Origin: Panopea generosa
Lineage: Eukaryota; Mollusca; Bivalvia; Adapedonta; Hiatellidae
Assembly (NCBI GenBank): GCA_029582155.1
Contig: CM055898.1
Coordinates: 30,830,020-30,894,019 of the forward strand
DNA: 64,000 nt
Direction: 5' to 3'
Each line of letters begins with the position of its first letter. Within the stretch, counting starts at the first letter, position 1. This document shows, one piece after another, positions 47,301 to 59,300 of this stretch. A model generated the notes under the pieces. It did not search any database. It worked only from the letters and a program-made list of their open reading frames with translations, and had not been told where the DNA came from. Made by a program: the position numbers and the translations under genes.

Positions 47301-50300
47301 CTGCATGAAACTGTATCAACCAAACTGATGAAATGAAAGAAAAAATCAATTAATAAATGAGAAGATGGATTGATGGATGAATGAATGAATGAATGAATGA
47401 ATGAATGAATGAATGAATGAATGAATGAATGAATGAATGAATGAATGAATGAATGAATGAAAGATGTTTGATCAAAAAGATGACAATTGAAGGAGTGTGA
47501 TTGCTCTGAGTATATACAAAACATTATATATATATATTAAAAGAAGAAAAAAAAGGAGTTTGATAACAATATCAATTTTTGGAGAAAAAGGGAGACAATT
47601 GATGATTGACTACAGATACTTATATAACCACACAATTAAACATGACATGCAATTCTGTAAATACATGAATTCTGTTTAAAATTGTTCTGTATGACAAACC
47701 TTACCATATTCAAAATTATGCTCAGGTATATTAAACTCACTCTCTGCAATTTTGACCATCAGAATATAAAAAATAAGTTATATAATCTACTATATGTATG
47801 AGGTGTGTCCAAAAACACTGTAATTTAGATGATACATACATTGCCGGAATTGAATATATACTTATTGTCAAATAAGCAAACAATTATCAAAATACAATCA
47901 TGAATGTGGCCACAAACTTTTTCGACGCACCTAATATATGATTATTATAGTCAGCTTTACATGATCAAAGTTCAAATTAATTTTACTCAACTGTACACCA
48001 ATATTTGTTATTGAAGAACAGTCATGCCTTCCGCAGCTATGGCTGTACACCTTCACCTAAAGCTGCAACCAACATATTTACACTACCAAAACATTAAAAT
48101 ACACATGCGCCACAGTTCCCTTGGCTTGCAATATAAATTTTGCTTCAAATGTTAGGTTAAGAAGAATATTCTACACATACATGTATCTTTATTATTCCTA
48201 AACTATTTATGCTGGCATAAACTGGGCTGTGTTCAGTATCATGAAATGTTTACACAGTTAACTGTTATTATACACTTTTATGTTGAAATCAACTGAACTG
48301 TTTGCTTAATCAAAAATACCAGCAGTCATTATCATTGTCAGCCTTTTTTCTTTGATACTTTCTAATGAACATTTGTTAACATTGGCCAGGAGCATGGAGC
48401 AGCCAAAACTGAAATTACACCCAAGAAAGGCTAAGGGAGATTGCATGTGTCTTTGTGAGGGGGTTTCCCATGAGAAGAATCTTTTTTAAAACATAAAGGA
48501 TAATTTTACCTGTTAGAAATTGCATGTCAAGGAATGCATAAAACTGTTCCACAATAATTTTAAAGGGAGTATATCAGGATTTTTGAAATTTTTAATCTAA
48601 AGATTATGCCCATATACAATCTCCATATTGCCAAAAGGATATTAATTTTGTTTATTGTTAAAACATGCCAAAATAATATATTGAAAAGGGTTTTCCACAC
48701 TTGGGCTAAGCACCTGGGTTTTATTAAAATAGATATCCTGCTTAAAATTGCAACATATTTTGTAACATGTTACAGTGTCTTCATTTTCATGCAGGTTTTC
48801 ATCTGTTAGCCCTCGATGGCATAATATGAACACAGTCCAGCTGACAATAACTACAATGTCAACAAATATTTGTACAGTTACAACAACAACAGGAAGTTGT
48901 CTCTTACCTGATCCTTGTTCAATAACTTGTGGGTTCTGTTTATTCATGGAGAAGAAACTTGGAGCTTGTGAGTTAACTGTGAGTGTCACAACAAGATGCG
49001 ATCTACTGGAATGTTCGTGAACCAGCGTGGCAGACTCACGTCGTGTCCGAAGTCCGTACTGAACAAGTGACATCACATCCTGTACTTTTTTCACTGGTCT
49101 GTTACAAACAATGACAAGTAGATCTATGAATAAATTTGCACAAGATCTAAAAAAAAAAAATCACTTAAAACTTCTTATTTGTATATTTTCCAATATATGT
49201 ATTGAATATGTTCCATTGTGAATAAAATACATTTCTATTTTCAACTAACACAAAAACACAATTGAGTAGAATGTAAAGATTTTAATGAGGTGGGGTGAGC
49301 ATGTCGTGGATAGAGTGAGGGCCGCTCATGCCAGAGGTTGCAGATTCAATCCCCAGTTTGACCAGATGCCTCTTTATAAAAACACTCAGTACTCACTGGT
49401 TATACCCAGGAAGTCAACTTGAGAGCAGTTCTGAGCTTTCTTCGCAATCAAGCTGAAATAAATTAGTATAACCTAAACATTTTAATTCAATTTGTTAATT
49501 TACTCCATTGTATTGGCTTTTGTTATTGAGGAAAATGCTCATCTCATCTGATGCAAACTTGACCAAAATGGACATAACTTGGGCAATACAGAAAAAATAC
49601 AATACTAAAATTATCCAAGTGGTGTTTAAGATCATTGAACTGAAGTTCATTAGTAAAACTATCACTGATTAATTATTTTCATATTAGCTCAGTTATTTTT
49701 GGCACTCATTTTGGCCCAATGCCATCATCCTTGGTCAACATGACAATCAACAATTAAGCAAATATTTATAATACTATATTATAATCCATGTAAAATATCA
49801 TCCATGTTTATTCTATAGTGAAGTAAATATTTGTGTTTTGTTTAACCCTTTACTTCATATAGACGCCTTTGGACACCTCTAATATAGACGCCTTTGGACA
49901 CCTCTAATATAGACGCCTTTGGACACCTCTAATATAGAAGCCTTTGGACACCTCTAATATAGACGCCTTTGGACACCTCTAATATAGACGCCTTTGGACA
50001 CCTCTATTATAGACGCCTTTGGACACTTCTAATATAGACGCCTTTGGACACCTCTAATGTAGACACCTTTGGACACCTCTAATAAAGACGCCTTTGGACA
50101 CCTCTAATATAGACGCCTTTGGACACCTAATATAGAAAGCTTTTGAATTATTGGGAGAATTATGTTTATATTAACTGACAGAGTGGAAAACAGTGCAGGA
50201 AATATTCAGATTGCTCGTTAAGTGCAATCTGAACTCTTCCTGCACTGTTTTCAAACGCCTTCTGTGATTGGTGCGGGAAAACGCATATCTATGGAGTAAA

Positions 50301-53300
50301 GGGTTATTAATCTTGTATTATAAACAAGCAGTAATAACATGAACTCAGGATCATTTAACCTCTCCACATCTCCACCAACCTCTAATTTGAGTTTTTTCAA
50401 TTTCACAAAACGGTTCTGTCATAGTGGTTATTTGTGCAATATATTTTTTAAAATCCATCCAAGTAAATAAAGTTATGGACCAGTCACAAAGCGCCAACAA
50501 ACTAACTGACACTGTGATTTTAATATGTCAACTTTCAGGGCATAAAAAAAACAAGAAACATTAATCAAACATGAACATCTCTTTGAATTCAAATAAAGAA
50601 CCAAGCTTTGTTTAAACAAAACATTAAACACAACAACTTATAAACTGCAGGGTTCTCCCAGGTTAAAATTCAAGCGCTGGGGTAAGAATGTGCACTCTCA
50701 ATGGTATGCCTCAAAACATTTTTAAGCATTGTGTAGAGCACTTACTAAAACATTAGTAAAACTTTGTATTACATATAAACAGTTCAGGCTTTCAGATTTT
50801 ATAGCTTTCATTTCAAACATGAGAAATATATGCCAAAAAAATATAAAAATTTAAATGAAAATAATTTTTGCAGGATATAGGTTGAGATTTCAATCACTGG
50901 GGGCAGGGGTATACCATTACTGATATTCAAGCACTGGGGTGCCCCAAGCTTAAATGGTCTGTGGAGAATTCTGAACTGTAAACAATTAAACATGGCAACT
51001 TAAGTTTGAAAGAAACTGAAAATTAATCGAAACTCGTGTATATTTCACCTCCACCTGATCCAATTGTAAATCTCTACTACCTTTGGCCTATCAAACAAAT
51101 CATATTTCACAGTATTATATAACAATTCTATTATCACGTAACTTCCTACATGTGAGTAGCTCGTCTGAGTATAAATCCAGAGATTTTGAGTTTGAATCCC
51201 AGCACGACCACAGTTTCCGTGATGATTGATATTGTGTCTCATTATCATACATCTCTCACTGCTGTTGCAAGTGAGAAAGTTATCAGTTTCTTCCAGAGAG
51301 GGGTGTGCTTGAGTACTGGTTAACCTTCCAGGATACCAGGAAACAGTGGTTAGGTTAACTGATCATCTGTTAGTGCTCAAATGTAAAAAAATAATGCTAA
51401 ATATTCAAACAAAACAAACCTACATGGGAGCGAAACAACATTCAATATACTCATCAATCAATCAAAGAGAAACTACTTTCATATGTCACTGATGGTATCA
51501 ACTCAGCTTGCATACATAAATTGCAATAAATTGTTGAAAATCTTTTTAAGTCATATGTGTTAATATCATTGCTTCTTACAAAATCTTGCATACAGATGTT
51601 TGAACATTTTTTAGTACTGGAGAAAAAATATATTTCTTGAAAATTATATAAACAGTGAGTTATAAGTATTATTTACATATATGAACAGTATAAACATTGT
51701 ATACATATATAAACAATGTAAACATTGTATATATAAACATTGTATACATATATAAACAATGTAAACATTGTATATATTAACATTGTATACATATATAAAC
51801 AATGTTAACATTGTATATATAAACACTGTATACATATATAAACAATGTAAACATTGTATATATTAACATTGTATACATATATAAACAATGTAAACATTGT
51901 ATATATAAACATTGTATACATACATAAACAATGTAAACATTGTATATACATGTATAAACATTGAATACATATATAAACAATGTAAACATTGTGTATATAA
52001 ACATTGTATACATATATAAATAATACAAACATTGTATATATAAACATTGTATACATATATAAACAATGTAAACAGTGCTCCAGATAAGCTTTTGGCCAAA
52101 TGCTTATTTTACTCCCTAAATTTAAATGCAATGCTTAAAATGGAAACTGAAAGAGTATTTTAAAAATTTACCTTTACTTCTGACCAGACACTGTTAATGT
52201 TTGCTTTAATACAGATTTGAAGTTGTCTTCAATTTCATTTATTATCAGCCATGGGAATTTTACTTTCCATGATTCAATGGTATTTGTATTGACCTTGCCT
52301 CCCGTGTGTTTTTTGTTTATTTTTTGTGACTTCGTAAAACATGCATCAATAACTCACTTTTGTTTTTCTTAAAGAACTGGAATAAGTTAGAATAATGATT
52401 GGGTTTCTTTTGGTTTGTTTTGTCTTCCAACGCCAGAAGCAGATGATGCCATTTACAATAAATATGATAAAGTAATCGGCTGAAGTAATGCAGGTTCGTT
52501 TATAGCAGGCCTCTTTAAAACACTTGGAAATACTCAACATGCTCAAAGACAATGATCTACGGGAAATAACTCTTATTGTATATAGTTAGTGTGGTTCCCC
52601 GATCTACCAATAAACAGTTGATGTAAACATTGTATATATAAACATTGTATACATATATAAACAATGTAAACATTGTATATATAAACATTGTATACATACA
52701 TAAACAATGTAAACATTGTATATATAAACATTGTATACATATATGAACAATGTAAACATTGTATATATAAACATTGTATACATATATAACAAATGTATAC
52801 ATTGTATATATCAACATTATGTATATAAGACCATTTAAGCTTAAATACATATCTTTATAACAGATAAAATTTAATGCGTAAACAACAATTTTTGCTCTTT
52901 TCACAGTTTACAAAGTTTCTACTTAACTCTGTTGAAAAAGGTCTAATATACAATAAATCCCTTACTTGTTAGTTAGTGTGGGTATATTGAGGGATCCATC
53001 AGGGCCCGTGATGACATCATGTTTGGCATTAGGGTCTCCACTCAGTAAATCACGTATATCATTATTGTATATTTCCACCACGGACACCTCCACTGTATGA
53101 GTTCCCTCTGGCCTCTCTGCTATAAGTCTGCAAAAACATACAGCAAATTTATCACATAATTTACAGTAAATAAGTGTAATAAACCCACGACATTTCTTTT
53201 TTATTTTAACCTAGTGTAATATCACTTCCAATTCATTGTTCAGTGTTTCTGTATCACTCAGCTCTCATATGTAAAACTACGTTCCAACTTCTCTGAATAT

Positions 53301-56300
53301 ATAAATGACGTCAATTTGTCAAAGTAAAATTACACTGTTTGAAATGTTACGTCATATGATGAATGATGGAAACAAAAATGCCATACTTTTCGCATTCCTT
53401 ATAGATTTGATATGTGAAATAAATGGTAAATGTACTATTTTTCTGAGTTCTGTGATAAAATGAATCTTACATTTGTGCTCTTTCGTTATTTAATTTATTT
53501 AACTGATATAATGCACGGCAGAGCCTAGTATAATATATTTTTGCCAACTCATTTAATAAATTCAATAATAAATGAGCACTTATGTAAGATTCAAGAGTCA
53601 GGAAAAACTTTTAAAAGCACTTGTCTGTAAAAGTACTAAAATGTCTATTTTAAAGCATGTTGTGATAACCTAATCTTACCTTAAATAATTTTATTACTTC
53701 ATTTACAATAAGTACACCACTAGCTTTAAACGTTATGATCATGCAATAAACATTAATTTTGTTGATGTTTATAATTTATGTCATTTTTGTTCTGGATACA
53801 AACAGCTTGGGATAAACATTAAAAAGTTAATGCATTCAAGCTTCCATAACGTGTAAAATGCAAAAAGACCGGGGAATATTCTTAAGACCAAAAACAGTCC
53901 GATTTTTAAACCTGCATTAAAAATCTGCGCATGAGATCTTGATACCTTATAAAAAATTATGGTTAATGGTTAGCACACGCAGAACTGCTAGATTATAAAC
54001 CTAAAACAGTCACTGTCTACACATACTTCTTCACATATTCAGATGTGGGAGACTCATGTCTGCAGAAAAAAGTTCACAACCAATCATCACAGAGACTGTG
54101 ACCTGACTGGGATTCAAACTCTGACTCTGTTCAACACTGTTAACTGTCTAAATTGAATGCAACCCAGGTGTAACGATGGCTCCAGAAAGTGCCAACAAGA
54201 AATTCTCACTTAATTTCCTACTGAAAAAATTTTCTACTTGATTCAAATATCTGCCACCTGTATAATAGATAACTACCTGAAGAGTTCCCTGGAAGCTCTG
54301 GGAATGACGCCTTCATCTTTGTGGGGCTCCATCCTTAAATGATAGTCTTCATTCTTGTGACTCCCCAGCATTGTATGGGTTTTACCACTGCCCGTCTGAC
54401 CATATGCCATTATACAAATATTGTACCTGAAAATATATTAAATTTATTCTTGAATACATGATCTTCATGAAGTTTTTATTTCATATAAAAAACTGACCTT
54501 TAAAAACAGACTTGATATTAAGAGCAGAAATGAAAATTGATAAATGGGAATAAAATTCAAATAATAAAGAAATATAATACTTTTTAATCAACTTTTTAAT
54601 TAATGAATATGCTATTAGTAAATGTACTATGATTCATAAATAGATTTTTTTTTAAAATCAAAAATATATTACATTGTCGAAATAAAAAAAAACAATGGGT
54701 TGGGGTATTTTACCCATTTTTACATTATATTTATAGCGACAAAGCAATACGTAAACTTCCTGTGATTCAGACCTAGAATAACATATCAGAAACTGATTTG
54801 TTGTATATTTCTATGCTCATTTAATTCAAATAATAACCAGAATAAGATTTGGCAATACAGTTACATTACTTACCCATCAAGAAGTGATGTCATCATAGGC
54901 TGAACCTCATCAAACACAGATTCTTGTTTCTCAGCTGGGGCGTAAACTCTAAAAACATAAAATATCATTAACATGTAGTAAAATAAACAAACAAAAACAG
55001 TATTAACTTTCTTTTACACCTTACACTTTTATAATGCTACAAACTGTAGGTTCCCCATGCCTGCTTTAGCTTAGACAATGTGCCAGATGAAGATTAATCC
55101 TTGTTTTTCTGAAGCTCAAAAGATGAAACCATCAATTTTAGTTGAGCTAAGTCCATCAGAGCCGGGCCCGTTTAGCTCAGTCGGTTACGCGTCTGACTAT
55201 CAATCCAGGGGTCGTGAGTTCGAATCCCCCGCCCAGCAACAGTCTCTGTGATTATTGATATACGACATTGTGTCTCATTATCATTTTTCTCTCACCACTG
55301 ATTCAAGTGGGAAAGTTATCAGTTACTTGCGGAGACGGGGTGTGCTCGAGTACTGGTTAATCCCAGGATACAGTGGTTAGGTTAACTGATCGTCTGTTAG
55401 CCCTCGATGGCATAAAAATGACACTAAATGTTCAATCAATCAATCTAAGTCCATCAGATCTTTCAAACATTTTTTTTTAAAATCAATCATTAGCCCTCTA
55501 GCAAGTACAAGCAGTACTTGGACCCATTTCTGAATCTCCATTGATAAATCTCCATTGATTTTAATTGAGGTCCATCAGACATTTCATAATTTAAAAAAAT
55601 ATATAATTGATAATTAGCCCTCTAGCAGGTACAAGAAGTACTCGGACCCATTTCTGAATCTCCTTTGATGAAACTATTAACCAACTTAAGCAGTACCCAG
55701 TAACAATATAGAAATAATTTATATAATGCAACATATGCTGAGTTCAAGATTATGTGAACAGTTCAGCTAAAAAATAATGTAAATTTTGGTGAAAGTCATA
55801 TCAGCATCTATGGTTGTTCTAGCTTCAGTGATGTCATTTCAAAGGCCCTTGTAAAGCAAGATGAAAATTTGGCAGATTGGAAAGATTTGGGGATGGTATG
55901 CTTGAACATAAGGGAATGGCCGAATCTAATGTTGAGAGAACTGTGGCCAGACCCTTTTGCCTTAAATTGTATTTGACTTATATGCATGATAAATATTGTA
56001 ATATGTGTTTATTTGGCAATAAAATATGTTTAAACTGACATAAGAAATACTAGTAGGAAAAGAATTAAGAAAAACATAAAGTGAAAAGTGCATTTTTTAG
56101 AGAGCGGCATCCCTAATGAACCTGACATCACGCTTCAAAGAAAGTATATATGAATGTCACAATATTATCCTTTATTGGGCCCCTGCTGGCCCCTTAGAGA
56201 TATCCGTTAAAGGACCCATGTTTTGAAACAAAGGGGATTAAAATGATGAAATTAATATTTTGAATTAGTTAACAGGACAATGATAAATGCATTTTATAAT

Positions 56301-59300
56301 GATGTTGATAACTGACTGACTGGATAATAAGAATTGAATTGTTTTTGTTGCCACTTAATGTCCAATACAACTGCTGTAAAACATTTGTTAATAAACATTT
56401 TTTTTAAGTTCCATATTTCAAATTTGATATTAGAATTGTTTAAGTTTTATTAATTACTAGCTGAATTAATGTTTGCTTACCGTTCAAATTCAAACACCTT
56501 GTTATGTTTTGATGTTCGTACACACACATTTTCCTGTAAATGTATAACAATGTAGCAACAATAAGAAGCACCATAAAAATACTGTTCACTTAAAGTTGTA
56601 TACAAGATACAGTGGTGGTCTTGGGGTAGAGCGTCTACCCTCATGACCGTGAGTTAGATACTCGCCCATGTCATATCAAATTCTTTATAAGATGGTAACA
56701 AAATCTGTGTCACTTGGCATTCAGTATTTTGAGGAAAGGTCTAGGAATGGTTTGCCCAGTGTCATACCATCATACCAATAATCAAATCTTGTTTTCAATT
56801 ATTTTTTTCAATTCTTTCAATCTTAACTTCCATTCATCTCAGGAATACAAATTAAGTTTGCTCTCTGTAAATTATAAAATTCACTAAAAAGCGAGACCTT
56901 TCCCATCAAATTGTGTTAAAAACTGTTGTTCCATTTATCTCAGGAATACAAATTAAGATTGTTCGTACTGATGATGAAAAAAAATTGTAAACTGCAACTT
57001 AAAAAAAACAACAAGATTACTTGGGATTTTACTTAAATTTGCAATATTTTTAAGATTACATGATCAAAACATTATAAAATATCTCAAAGTTACATACAAT
57101 TTACATTTAATGTATAAGAAATCAGTTGCCTGTGAATTCTGAATGATTCATTTGCCAAATATTTAATCCTTTGCATGTTATATTATCAACATTTAATCTG
57201 GAGTTGTAAGTTTCCCACCCTTTGATTATATTACCCAGCTTGTGTGATTTGCAATATTAATGAATTTGTATGAAGACAATAGCATAATTACTTACATCAT
57301 CCATATAGTGAACAACAACTTCTGACTTCGTACCAGACCTGGTGAGATAGCAGAAATTCATTTATAATTACATTAACGATACATTACCTATAACTTTCTG
57401 TTTAATAAATGACGGAAAGTTTATTGAATCACACAGAGGAAGGTCCTATTCAAAGATAATGGACGATTCCGTTCTTGTAGTTTTTTTTGTTTATGACAAA
57501 TTTGTTAATACGCGAGTCAGCTTTTTAAAATTTTATTCATCAATGTTTTAGCATAACCCAATACTGGCCAATAAGAGCATGTTAAAGTCAGTATTGGGTT
57601 ATGTGACTAAGTATTTGGTCAACAAATTAAAGACAACAATTAAAGAATTTTACACTACAGAGACAAAACACAATAAAAGTTATTGAACAGGATGCCCGTA
57701 ATATATGCTGATTGATACGGCTAAGATTGTATAAAAAATATCAGCAATATGGTCAGACCTCTTTAAAGGCTTGAACCCAACCAAAACATTAGTGTTGAGA
57801 AAGAGATTAGATGTTGGTTATCATATAATATACAGTAAAGGAGTGTAATATTTTTTATAGTAACCTATAGTAATATCACTACTGATTCAGTGCTTGGTGC
57901 TTTCTGTATAACTTGGCTCTCCTACATATAATGCAAGCTACTTTCCGATTTGTCCAAACATATAAATAACGTTAATTTGTCATGGTATGTTGTGAGACAC
58001 TACTACGATAACTGATGAAAACTACAATCATGAATGCATGATTTTTTTTCATTCCTTACAAACATGATCTGAAGAATAAATGGTAAATGTACCATTTTTT
58101 CTAAGATATGTGATGAAAAAATCTTACATTCGTGCTCAGTTATTATTTAATTTATTAAACTCAATGGCAAATATAATGATGCTCAGTTCACTAATGCAAG
58201 ATCCTCTTTTTATAAAATGGTGCATGAATGAGTAACATGTATGTGTTCAAGGAAAAAATTGAAGCCGTTATTGCAAAAGAGACAAATTGACATATAACTG
58301 GCAGTTATGCTTCTTTAATCAGCTTCAATAGCGTTTTATAAAACTTGCTCCTATTTCACCATGTTGAAGTATATACTTAAAAACTTATATCAAAGAAAAG
58401 CTTTCAAGTGATCATGATTTTAGACTGGCTCTACAACAATTACATTTGATTTCATTGATATTGGTTAAAGATTATAAAAGTAACCAGCCAAAATAAAGTA
58501 AAGTTTTTGAATATTTAAGAAATTGTTGGAGAAACAAGAGCCTGAATTACTGAATTATTTTATGTCATTAATATGTATGACAACAGTTAACCAGCTTCTC
58601 TGCCAACTACCAAAGAGTATACTTAGAATAAGCAAAAAAATTAAAACATGCACAGTATGAAATGACATAAATTGTCTTTCACTTTCACATGATTGTATAC
58701 ATACGTTCCGAGCATTTTGGCATCTTCTCCACCACTATCAAACTCCATGAGAGGTCGAACACGGCAATGGACACGTATGTTTCCACGCAATTCCTGCAAA
58801 GAAATTTTTCATGAATATCATATAACATGTAATGGCCATGATCATACTGATAGTTAATGTTTTAATCCTCCTTCTTTGGATCAAGTTTGAAGTATCTGAA
58901 AAAAAATTGAAAAATAACTGTAGACCCAATTCCTATGACACTAGAAATTTGTCATAGGAAAAGGATAAACCTTCTCGCTACAATCTGTTCAAAAGTTTGT
59001 GAGGAATAATCTGGACAAAATTAGTCATAATCATTAGACAAATTAACCAATGACCCAGAATATAGTTCAAACATTTTATTTCATAAAATTTACAAAATTG
59101 TTTATACAAAATACAAAGTGAAAAGGGATAGAAACAAACGTCGGTCATACGTGTCACTATCAATCTGGCGATCGTGAGTTTGAATCGATGCCCGGTCACA
59201 GTTGCCATGATGATTGCTATATGACATTGCATCTCATTGTCATTTGTCTCTCACAACTGATTCAAGTGAGAAAGTTATCATTTGCTTGCGTAGACGGATG

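Noticed and set aside
51644-52904. Minus-strand open frames reading YVYNVYIYN
   Set aside because: By-products of the AT-rich palindromic repeat.
55165-55235. A functional tRNA gene
   Set aside because: Boxes A and B are present, but the acceptor stem does not close and the sequence continues into a repeat body shared by other copies; it is a SINE head.
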